Positions 36,236-43,892 of a stretch of DNA of 50,131 nucleotides are shown piece by piece. The position numbers and the translations under genes were made by a program. Source of the DNA: an uncultured Porphyromonadaceae bacterium (GTDB taxonomy: Bacteria; Bacteroidota; Bacteroidia; Bacteroidales; Muribaculaceae); contig URLF01000006.1 of assembly GCA_900548705.1 (NCBI GenBank), positions 1 through 50,131 on the forward strand, written 5' to 3'. Position 1 is the stretch's first letter, and each line of letters opens with the position of its first letter. The notes beneath the pieces are model-generated. The model worked only from the letters and a program-made list of their open reading frames with translations. It was not told the DNA's origin and did not search any database.

Positions 36236-36469
36236 TCAGTAAATGCATACGGAAACGACATCATTGTCGACATCGACGATACCGCCTTCGACTTCTATCT
36301 CATAGTGCCCGTTTGCTTCGGCATACTTGATTTTACCCTTCACAAGGGTTGACACCAACGATGCATGGCGCGGCAGGACAGTGAACTGCCCCATCTCGCC
36401 TGGAAGGGTGACCGAAGATGCCTCTCCCTCGAAAAGCACTTTTTCTGCTGAAATTATCTTGAGAACCAT
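36236..36469 (-). CDS. atpC: ATP synthase epsilon subunit, short form
   Basis: Only 77 residues. It contains just the N-terminal beta-barrel domain (LKIISAEKVLFEGEASSVTL, then LPGEMGQFTVLPRHA). The C-terminal helical hairpin, which in longer family members binds ATP or inhibits rotation, is absent. The gene is not broken: start, stop and the barrel motifs are in order, and short epsilon subunits are known in Bacteroidota. It lies 65 bases after atpD. Confidence 0.94.
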   Translation of the reverse strand: MVLKIISAEKVLFEGEASSVTLPGEMGQFTVLPRHASLVSTLVKGKIKYAEANGHYEIEVEGGIVDVDNDVVSVCIY

Positions 36470-36534
36470 AATTGAGTTGTCGATTCGATTTTGGGAATCC
36501 GGCCCCGCGAAACGCGGCCGGCGGTTGCTGCTGA

Positions 36535-38037
36535 TTATTTAACCTCGGCGAGGAGCTTCTTGCCCTTCTCGATGGCATCGTCGATGGTGCCGACATTGAG
36601 GAAGGCCTGCTCGGGATATTCATCCATCTCGCCGGAGAGAATCATCTTGAAGCCACGGATTGTCTCGCTCAGCGGAACCATCACACCGGGAAGACCGGTG
36701 AACTGCTCGGCCACATTGAAGGGCTGGGAGAGGAAACGCTGTGCGCGACGTGCACGGGCCACAACCAGCTTGTCCTCGTCTGAAAGCTCATCGACACCGA
36801 GGATGGCGATGATATCCTGAAGCTCGTTGTACTTCTGGAGGAGCTGCTTGACAGCCTGCGCGGTATTGTAGTGATCCTCGCCGATGATGTTCGGGTCGAG
36901 GATACGGGATGTCGATTCCAGGGGATCCACGGCAGGATAGATACCAAGCTCGGCGATTTTACGCGAAAGCACGGTAGTGGCGTCGAGGAAGCTGAAGGTG
37001 GTGGCGGGAGCCGGGTCGGTCAAGTCGTCGGCAGGCACATAGATGGCCTGCACGGAGGTGATTGATCCGTTCTTTGTGGAGGTGATTCGTTCCTGGAGGG
37101 CACCCATCTCAGAGGCAAGTGTAGGCTGGTAACCCACGGCGGAGGGCATACGGCCCAGAAGCGCCGACACCTCGGAACCTGCCTGGGTGAAACGGAAGAT
37201 GTTGTCGATGAACAGGAGGATATCCTTACCGCCGCCATCCTGGTCGCGGAACTGCTCGGCCACTGTAAGACCGGTCAGCGCCACACGCAGACGTGCGCCG
37301 GGAGGCTCGTTCATCTGGCCGAACACCAGGGCGGCCTGAGATTCCTTGACCTCGTTCATATCGACATCCTCAAGGGGCCATCCCCCTTTGAGCATGCTCT
37401 CCTCGAATTTCTTGCCGTATTTGATGACACCGCTCTCGATCATCTCGTGGAGGAGGTCGTTACCCTCGCGGGTACGCTCCCCGACACCGGTGAACACCGA
37501 GAAACCGTTGTGGCCCTTGGCGATGTTGTTGATGAGCTCCATGATAAGCACGGTCTTGCCCACACCTGCACCACCGAAGAGACCAATCTTGCCACCCTTG
37601 CTGTAAGGCTCAAGCAGGTCGACAACCTTGATACCGGTGTGGAGAATCTCCGTACCGATGGTCAAGTCCTCGAACTCGGGAGCTGGCTGATGGATGGGGC
37701 GCAGGTTCTCGCGGTTGAGTTGCGGAAGGTTGTCGATGGCGTCGCCAAGAACATTCAGCAGACGTCCCTTGACCTGGTCACCGGTGGGGACGGCGATGGG
37801 ATGGCCGAGGGAGTCAACGCGCAGACCGCGCTGCAGACCGTCGGTACTCTCCATAGCCACACAGCGGACGGTGTCTTCACCGATGTGCTGCTCGACTTCG
37901 AGAATCAGCTGCGAACCGTCGGGACGGTCAACCTTCAAAGCCGTGAAAATCGGCGGCAGGATGTTCTGGTCGCCCTCGAAGATAACATCGACCACAGGGC
38001 CGATTACCTGGGCTATTTTTCCGTAATTGTCGCTCAT
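36535..38037 (-). CDS. atpD: ATP synthase F1 beta subunit
   Basis: The catalytic subunit of F1, 500 residues. The P-loop GGAGVGKT is at about residues 155-162. The catalytic glutamate is in GVGERTREGNDL, and ILLFIDNIFRFTQAGSEVSA is the Walker B and DELSEED-side region; ELSDEDKLV matches the DELSEED loop. It is the first gene of the embedded ATP synthase block, 45 bases after nuoH, and I see no promoter in that gap. Confidence 0.98.
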   Translation of the reverse strand: MSDNYGKIAQVIGPVVDVIFEGDQNILPPIFTALKVDRPDGSQLILEVEQHIGEDTVRCVAMESTDGLQRGLRVDSLGHPIAVPTGDQVKGRLLNVLGDAIDNLPQLNRENLRPIHQPAPEFEDLTIGTEILHTGIKVVDLLEPYSKGGKIGLFGGAGVGKTVLIMELINNIAKGHNGFSVFTGVGERTREGNDLLHEMIESGVIKYGKKFEESMLKGGWPLEDVDMNEVKESQAALVFGQMNEPPGARLRVALTGLTVAEQFRDQDGGGKDILLFIDNIFRFTQAGSEVSALLGRMPSAVGYQPTLASEMGALQERITSTKNGSITSVQAIYVPADDLTDPAPATTFSFLDATTVLSRKIAELGIYPAVDPLESTSRILDPNIIGEDHYNTAQAVKQLLQKYNELQDIIAILGVDELSDEDKLVVARARRAQRFLSQPFNVAEQFTGLPGVMVPLSETIRGFKMILSGEMDEYPEQAFLNVGTIDDAIEKGKKLLAEVK

Positions 38038-38082
38038 CTTATTGCGAGTTAATGCGTTTGTTTTGTCAGGGGGAATTAAGGG

Positions 38083-39189
38083 TTACTGGGGAAACTGGCC
38101 GAAATAGAAGCCTTCAACCACAATCCACACCATCAGCGCAAGGTTGACCAGGTTGATGGGGAGGAGATATTTCCATTCCAGTGTCAGCAGCTGGTCGATA
38201 CGCAGACGGGGGTAGGTCCACTTGAACCAGATGATGATAAAGGAAATCACGAAAGCCTTGCCGAGGAACCATACAACCGAGGGGATGTAACCCATGAGCT
38301 CATTGAATCCGTCCCATCCGGCAACGCGGAAGGGCATCCAGCCGCCGAAGAAGAGCAGAGTGGCGACTCCGGAGACAATGAAGAGGTTGAGGTATTCAGC
38401 CAGGTAGAAGAAACCGAAGTGGATACCGGAATACTCTGTATGGTAACCGGCGGTAAGCTCGCTCTCGGCCTCAGGAAGGTCAAACGGGCCACGGTTTGTC
38501 TCGGCTGTTCCGGCAATCATGTAAATCACAAAAGCAATGATCGCGGGGATATGCGCCGAGAAGATGAACCAATGGTCGGCCTGGGCCTCCACAATCTTAG
38601 CGACATCCATCGTGCCGGCGAACACCACCATAGTAAGAATGGATAAACCGACAGAAAGTTCATAGCTGACCATCTGGGCACCCGAACGGAGGGCACCGAT
38701 GAGGGTGAACTTGTTGTTGGAAGACCATCCCGCGAGCAGGATACCCAGAACACCTATCGAGGAGCAGGCCAGCAGGAAGAAGATACCGATGTTGAAATCG
38801 ATAATCTGCAGACCGTTGCCCCAGGGGAGAACCGCGAAGCAAAGCACTGACGCGATAATCACCAGGTAAGGAGCCAGGGCGAAGAGGAACTTGTCGACAT
38901 GGTTGAGGGAGATAAGCTCCTTGATGAGAATCTTGAACATGTCGGCGATACTCTGGAGCAGACCCCAGGGGCCGACGCGGTTCGGGCCGAGACGACACTG
39001 GAAGTAAGCACAAATCTTACGCTCGTAGAGAATATAGAAGAGCGCCAGCACAGAGTAGACCAGCAGCAGACCGACGCCGACCAGCACACACTCCAGGGTC
39101 GTTGCGAGCCAGGAGGGCATAAAGTTGTTGAGCATCGTGTCAAACCAGGTCGCGAAGCTGCTGAAATTATCTATTGTGTAATTACTCAT
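38083..39189 (-). CDS. nuoH: Complex I subunit NuoH
   Basis: The membrane subunit that forms the quinone chamber with NuoB and NuoD, 368 residues with about eight membrane segments. Signatures are CRLGPNRVGPWGLLQSIAD and FDLPEAESELTAGYHTEYSG, the acidic loop facing the quinone site. It is the fourth nuo gene. Its stop is followed after 45 bases by atpD, where nuoI would be expected. Confidence 0.97.
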   Translation of the reverse strand: MSNYTIDNFSSFATWFDTMLNNFMPSWLATTLECVLVGVGLLLVYSVLALFYILYERKICAYFQCRLGPNRVGPWGLLQSIADMFKILIKELISLNHVDKFLFALAPYLVIIASVLCFAVLPWGNGLQIIDFNIGIFFLLACSSIGVLGILLAGWSSNNKFTLIGALRSGAQMVSYELSVGLSILTMVVFAGTMDVAKIVEAQADHWFIFSAHIPAIIAFVIYMIAGTAETNRGPFDLPEAESELTAGYHTEYSGIHFGFFYLAEYLNLFIVSGVATLLFFGGWMPFRVAGWDGFNELMGYIPSVVWFLGKAFVISFIIIWFKWTYPRLRIDQLLTLEWKYLLPINLVNLALMVWIVVEGFYFGQFPQ

Positions 39190-39249
39190 GACAAGTAACG
39201 TGATTGGATATCAGGAATGTTTCGTTTCTAATTGGTTCCCTGCCGGCCG

Positions 39250-40872
39250 TCAACGGTCCATGTCGGGGACGATGTAGTCCATCGAGCCACCGATGGTGAT
39301 AAGGTCGGCAATCTTCTGTCCCCGGGTGATATGGTCTACGACAGCGGCCGCGGGCAAACCGGGGGTGATAAGTTTCAGACGGTAAGGCTTTGTGGAGCCG
39401 TCGCTCTCGATGTAGACTCCGAAGAGGCCGCGACATCCCTCGACAACCTGGAACCAATGTCCGACAGGAAGCTTGATGACCTTGGGCACTTTGGCGCAAT
39501 ACTCCCCTTCGGGAAGCATCTCGATAAGCTGCTCAAGGATACCCTTCGACTGGAGAATCTCGTCGACTCGGTTCTGGAAACGGGCCAGGGAGTCACCTTC
39601 GGTGCGGATAACCTGCTCGAACTTGAGCTCGGGATAAACGCTGTAGGGATGGGTCTTGCGGACATCGCATGCCCAGCCGGACGCACGGCCCGAGGGACCG
39701 GTGATGGCCCATGAACGGGCATCCTCGTTGGTGAGGACTCCGACATTCTTGAGACGGTTGTGAGCGATGACGTTTCCGGTGAAGAGCTTGTTGTATTCGG
39801 CCACATTCTTGGGAAGCACTTCGAGCAACGCCTTGACATCCTTGATGAAATCGGGGTCGAGGTCAGCCATCACACCGCCGATGCAGTCGTAGTTGAATGT
39901 CATACGCGCACCGCAGGTCTTCTCCATGATGTCAAGCACCTGCTCGCGGACACGGAGCGTGTAGAAGAGCATCGTTGTCGCGCCGAGGTCCATACAGAAT
40001 GTGCCGATGAAGAGACAGTGGGAGGCGATACGCGACAGCTCATCCATCATCACGCGGATAACCTGGGCACGGCGCGGAACCTCGATTCCGGCAGCCTTCT
40101 CGATAGCCAGGCAGAGACCGTGGTGGTAGTTGTGAGCCGAGAAATAGTCCAGACGGTCCATGAAGTGGAGGGTCTGCATGTAACCGAGATCCTCACAGAG
40201 TTTCTCGACGCCGCGATGGATATAGCCCATGTAGACATCGATTTTCTGGATTGTCTCGCCGTCGACAGCCGTGCGGAAGCGCAACACACCGTGTGTGGCG
40301 GGATGCTGCGGGCCGATGTTCACCACGAAGTCATTCTCGTTGAACACCCTCGGACGTTCATGCTTGATCGAGCCGTCGGGCTGCTCCACCCAAGTGTCGG
40401 TGTGGTCGGTCTGACGCTCGTTCTTGATAGATACGGGGTTGATGTCGGGATTGGCGTCGTAATCCTTGCGCAGGGGGTAACCCACCCAGTCGATGTTAAG
40501 GAAAAGACGGCGCATATCGGGATTGTTTATGAAGATAATCCCGTAGAAATCATAGACTTCACGCTCGTAGATACCTGCGATGCGGTAAAGGTCGGCAATC
40601 GAATGTATCATAGGGTTGTCGCGGTCGGTGGTCTGCACCTTCACCGAGACAAACTCCTTGGTCGAAGAGGAAGTCAGATAATAGATACATCCCAGGGAGG
40701 ACACCCAGTCCATTCCGACGATGGTCACGAGGTAATCGAAACCGCAGTCGTCGCGGAGCGACTTCACCAGGTCGTGAAGCTTTGCGTCGGGGATGTTCAC
40801 CAGCAAAATCTCACCCTCCTCGAAGGTAGCTTCAGGGAACTGACGCGAGATTTTTTCCTGCAAGTTAGCCAT
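39250..40872 (-). CDS. nuoCD: Fused complex I subunit NuoCD
   Basis: A 540-residue natural fusion. Residues of about 1-150 form the NuoC domain (ERPxxD-type REVYDFYGIIF, then FLNIDWVGYPLRKDYD). A short linker leads into the NuoD domain (from about 175), which starts VNIGPQHPATHGVLRF and contains the quinone-binding histidine and tyrosine neighbourhood (YIHRGVEKLCE). The CD fusion is known in Bacteroidota and some other groups. It lies 20 bases after nuoB. Confidence 0.97.
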   Translation of the reverse strand: MANLQEKISRQFPEATFEEGEILLVNIPDAKLHDLVKSLRDDCGFDYLVTIVGMDWVSSLGCIYYLTSSSTKEFVSVKVQTTDRDNPMIHSIADLYRIAGIYEREVYDFYGIIFINNPDMRRLFLNIDWVGYPLRKDYDANPDINPVSIKNERQTDHTDTWVEQPDGSIKHERPRVFNENDFVVNIGPQHPATHGVLRFRTAVDGETIQKIDVYMGYIHRGVEKLCEDLGYMQTLHFMDRLDYFSAHNYHHGLCLAIEKAAGIEVPRRAQVIRVMMDELSRIASHCLFIGTFCMDLGATTMLFYTLRVREQVLDIMEKTCGARMTFNYDCIGGVMADLDPDFIKDVKALLEVLPKNVAEYNKLFTGNVIAHNRLKNVGVLTNEDARSWAITGPSGRASGWACDVRKTHPYSVYPELKFEQVIRTEGDSLARFQNRVDEILQSKGILEQLIEMLPEGEYCAKVPKVIKLPVGHWFQVVEGCRGLFGVYIESDGSTKPYRLKLITPGLPAAAVVDHITRGQKIADLITIGGSMDYIVPDMDR

Positions 40873-40892
40873 GTATGTCGTATGATGGTTTA

Positions 40893-41522
40893 TCAGTCAA
40901 TGTTGGCCGCTGCGACATCCTCGATGGGGTGGGCGGCAAGAAATTCCTTCTGGTTCTCTTGGCGGTTCTTGCCTCCGAAGAAGCGTTCCACCTTGATTTT
41001 GCGCGACAGCTGCATGATCGAGTATATCATAGCCTCGGGACGGGGAGGACATCCGGGGCAGAACACGTCGACTGGGACGATGTCCTCGATGCCCTTCGCC
41101 ACATGGTAGCTTTTGCGGAACGGGCCGCCGGAGATGGCGCATGAACCGCAGGCGATGACATATTTGGGCTCGGCCAGCTGGTCATAAAGACGGCGGAAGA
41201 CAGGCACCATGCGGTGGACGATGGTACCGGCCACCATCATAAAGTCGGCCTGACGGGGCGAGGCACGGGCTACTTCCCAGCCGAATCGCGCCATATCAAA
41301 ACGGGCGGCTCCAAGCGACACGAATTCGATGCCGCAGCAACTGGTGGCGAAGGTGAGCGGCCAGAGCGAGTTTGAACGCCCCCAGTTGATAAGTTTGTCG
41401 AGAGAACCGACAAGCACGTTGGTTCCCGACTCCTGAAGCTCTGTGACAAGCTTCTCGATGTATTCGTTGTCCTTCCAGGCCTCGTAAGGGAGCCCCTGGG
41501 CGGTCACATGCTTCATTTCCAT
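40893..41522 (-). CDS. nuoB: Complex I subunit NuoB
   Basis: The subunit carrying the last cluster, N2, that hands electrons to quinone; 209 residues. All cluster cysteines are visible: the tandem pair in TSCCGIEFVS, then CGSCAISGGPF and CPGCPPRPE. Two starts are possible. The ATG at 41516 overlaps the nuoA stop by four bases (ATGA), and the ATG at 41522 adds two residues. Either implies coupling to nuoA. Confidence 0.96.
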   Translation of the reverse strand: MEMKHVTAQGLPYEAWKDNEYIEKLVTELQESGTNVLVGSLDKLINWGRSNSLWPLTFATSCCGIEFVSLGAARFDMARFGWEVARASPRQADFMMVAGTIVHRMVPVFRRLYDQLAEPKYVIACGSCAISGGPFRKSYHVAKGIEDIVPVDVFCPGCPPRPEAMIYSIMQLSRKIKVERFFGGKNRQENQKEFLAAHPIEDVAAANID

Positions 41523-41890
41523 TCAAGCGCTCCTTTCCGCCAGGCGTAAACGAGGCCCAGCACTAAAATTGCGAAAAAAACAGCGACGCAGAGAACTCCT
41601 TCACCTCCGAGGGCGCGCATCTTGACGGCCCAGGGGAACAGGAAGACAGTTTCCACGTCGAACATCAGGAAGAGGATGGCGAACAGATAATAACCCACAT
41701 GAAAACGGGCCATTGATTCGCCGCGTGTCGGGATACCACACTCATATGCCTCTCCTTTCTGCGGGTTGAAGGAGCGGGGAGAAATAAGGCCGGCGAGCCA
41801 CATGGCCAGCCAAACCAGCCCTGCTCCGGTGAGCAGCGCCACGATGGCGAACACTACGGCGTCGATGCCAAAAATTCCTAAAGATATCAT
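41513..41890 (-). CDS. nuoA: Complex I subunit NuoA
   Basis: A small membrane subunit of 125 residues with three hydrophobic segments. The loop YECGIPTRGESMARFHVGYY, with its conserved cysteine near the quinone site, and LFLMFDVETVFLFPWA are clear signatures. It is the first gene of the nuo-atp cluster, with a leader of about 210 bases back to the promoter at 42106-42131. Confidence 0.96.
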   Translation of the reverse strand: MISLGIFGIDAVVFAIVALLTGAGLVWLAMWLAGLISPRSFNPQKGEAYECGIPTRGESMARFHVGYYLFAILFLMFDVETVFLFPWAVKMRALGGEGVLCVAVFFAILVLGLVYAWRKGALEWK

Positions 41891-42105
41891 GAACTATTTT
41901 GTTGTGATTCCTGGTCTATTGTGGCCGTCTCGGACAGCGGGAACTACCGGGACAACCGTTTAGGGTTAGATGATCGATAACACCGAGAGCTGATTCCCGG
42001 GCATAACCGTTACCTGTCAAAAAGACATAGTCTTAACCTCTGGTTATCAACAATCTGTAATCAGAAAAGCAAAACCGCGACCCACGGGAGCGGATTTACG
42101 GCTAC

Positions 42106-42131
42106 AAAGATAGGAATTTTTTGGTAATCAA
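42106..42131 (-). promoter_or_regulatory. Promoter of the nuo-atp cluster
   Basis: Read on the minus strand, TATCTTTG (complement of 42106-42113) is an exact -7 match. A TTG (complement of 42129-42131) stands 15 bases upstream, closer than the usual 19-21, so the -33 element is uncertain. Confidence 0.6.
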
Positions 42132-42259
42132 TTGTTAAAAAACTCCCACAAAATTATCCCCCTCCCAAATTTTCCAAAAAAACCGCCATCCCTTCGAGAA
42201 CCGCCATCCACCGAATTAACATCATTTAACCCTGTGTTCACACCATCTTTCCACAGAAA

Positions 42260-42293
42260 TTGAATGGAATATTAGTACCAATCACTACTTTTG
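42260..42293 (+). promoter_or_regulatory. Promoter of mcrBC
   Basis: TACTTTTG at 42286-42293 is an exact -7 match. A TTG stands at 42260-42262, 23 bases upstream and slightly wide. Transcription would start near 42300, about 18 bases before the ATG at 42318. That argues against the TTG start at 42291. Confidence 0.6.
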
Positions 42294-42317
42294 TCATATA
42301 GTTTCAACCTCCTGACA

Positions 42318-43892
42318 ATGATTCCCTCATCACTGCAATCCCTGTTGAAAGGCCAGCCCAATGAAATCCAACCTTGGTTTTCAGAAATCGAGACTTCCGA
42401 AGAATTCCAATTTTCGAAAGCCCTGACGGCATGGCAAAACTGGAAGAACCTCGTCATTTCCAAATCCGAACTCCAACGGATGCTCGCCTTGAAATATGAG
42501 GAGTTCCGCGACAGCACGAATCCTGACATATCCCGTGTGCGTCACGCGTTGTTCTCCCTCGTCGCATATTGCGACACAAAAGCAAACAACAAGCAATTCC
42601 TCAACGAATACCCCGACAAAAGGACAATCGCCCGCGCGGGCATATATCAGAATGTATGGGTAAAGCAGCTCCTCCTATTCAAACTTGGTGCCCCATTGAC
42701 CAGCAAGGGGACACAAAATATGATTGCTTATCTCGAATCACCATGTGACAACTGGCCAATTGTCTCGGAAAATCACCGCCAGCAGATTCTCTTATGGTTG
42801 ACAGGCAAGCAATATAACCGGGCAACTTTCAATCAGGACATGGAAGAAGCCCTTGGAAAATACTGGAATGGCAAAAATCCCGACAACAAGACCACATATT
42901 TCACACGTTGCATCTACTACCTTGACAATGAATGGAAAAACCCGACACCTGACAGGACCTCATATTCCGATATAAAAGGGGGCATCGAACCGACCCCGGC
43001 AGACCCGTATGTTGAGAAGCTTGTCAGGCTGCTTGAAAAGAACCGCAACCTCATCCTGACAGGTGCACCCGGCACAGGCAAAACATATCTCGCGGCGCAG
43101 ATAGCCAAGGCCATGAACGCACAATATGAGCGCATTCAGTTCCATCCCTCTTATGACTACACCGACTTCGTGGAGGGTTTACGCCCCGAGAAAAATGAAG
43201 GCAAGGATATTGGTTTCAAGTTAATGCCCGGCTCGTTCAAACTGTTCTGCCAGAAAGCGCTCGACTCTCTGGACAACAACCCGGAAGAAAGCCCCAAGTA
43301 CCTCTTCCATATCGATGAAATCAACCGTGGGGAAATCTCAAAAATCTTCGGGGAACTGTTTTTCTCAATCGAGCCGTCATACCGAGGAGAAAAAGGGAAG
43401 GTAAAAACCCAGTACCACAACCTCATAACGGACGGTGACATCTTCGAGGATGGATTTTTCGTGCCGGAAAATGTCTATATCATCGGCACAATGAACGACA
43501 TCGACCGAGGAGTGGAAGCCATGGATTTCGCCATACGTCGTCGCTTCGCGTGGATAGAGGTAAAGGCCTCAGACCGTCTCCAGATGCTTGACTCCATGAC
43601 AGAATCGGGAGTAAGTCAGTCTGTCATCGATGAGGCCAAACTGCGGATGACAAGTCTGAACAACGCAATATCAGAGGTTGAATCGCTTGGAGACGCATAT
43701 CATGTCGGAGGAGCGTACTTTCTTAATCTCACAAACTACATCGACGACCCCGATCCATTCGGCAAATTGTGGGAATATCATCTGCGCGGGCTGCTGTATG
43801 AATACTTGCGTGGTTCGGAGGCCTGGAAGGAAACCCTAAACAAGTTCAAGGATGAATACGACCACCCGAAGGCCGACCATACAGACCACTGA
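42318..43892 (+). CDS. mcrB: McrB-type AAA+ GTPase of an McrBC restriction system
   Basis: The motor subunit of a modification-dependent (type IV-like) restriction pair, 524 residues. The C-terminal AAA+ domain has Walker A GAPGTGKT (about 249-256), Walker B LFHIDEIN (about 329-336), the McrB family signature TMNDIDRGVEAMDFAIRRRF (MNxxDR at about 392-397), which couples to GTP use, and an arginine-rich sensor. The N-terminal 230 residues are mostly helical, with many Trp, Gln and Lys residues, and match no target-recognition domain I know (not SRA, EVE or the DUF3578 type). This is the part that would choose the DNA target. The gene overlaps mcrC by 41 bases. It appears less GC-rich than its neighbours, which fits a transferred defence island. 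Confidence 0.88.
   Translation: MIPSSLQSLLKGQPNEIQPWFSEIETSEEFQFSKALTAWQNWKNLVISKSELQRMLALKYEEFRDSTNPDISRVRHALFSLVAYCDTKANNKQFLNEYPDKRTIARAGIYQNVWVKQLLLFKLGAPLTSKGTQNMIAYLESPCDNWPIVSENHRQQILLWLTGKQYNRATFNQDMEEALGKYWNGKNPDNKTTYFTRCIYYLDNEWKNPTPDRTSYSDIKGGIEPTPADPYVEKLVRLLEKNRNLILTGAPGTGKTYLAAQIAKAMNAQYERIQFHPSYDYTDFVEGLRPEKNEGKDIGFKLMPGSFKLFCQKALDSLDNNPEESPKYLFHIDEINRGEISKIFGELFFSIEPSYRGEKGKVKTQYHNLITDGDIFEDGFFVPENVYIIGTMNDIDRGVEAMDFAIRRRFAWIEVKASDRLQMLDSMTESGVSQSVIDEAKLRMTSLNNAISEVESLGDAYHVGGAYFLNLTNYIDDPDPFGKLWEYHLRGLLYEYLRGSEAWKETLNKFKDEYDHPKADHTDH

Larger units (their letters stand above)
41891..42317. other. Divergent intergenic region between nuoA and mcrB
   Basis: These 427 bases hold two outward-facing promoters: the nuo promoter (42106-42131) and the mcrB promoter (42260-42293). 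The roughly 210 bases between the nuo start site and nuoA form a long leader in which I recognise no riboswitch. The AT-rich stretch at 42115-42250 lies between the promoters and could hold regulator sites. Confidence 0.6.

Noticed and set aside
39760..41109. 449-codon open frame antisense to nuoCD and nuoB
   Set aside because: It crosses two well-supported genes on the other strand and shows no domain.
41891..42100. Possible riboswitch in the long nuo leader
   Set aside because: I could not match any known riboswitch core, and the pairing visible is weak.
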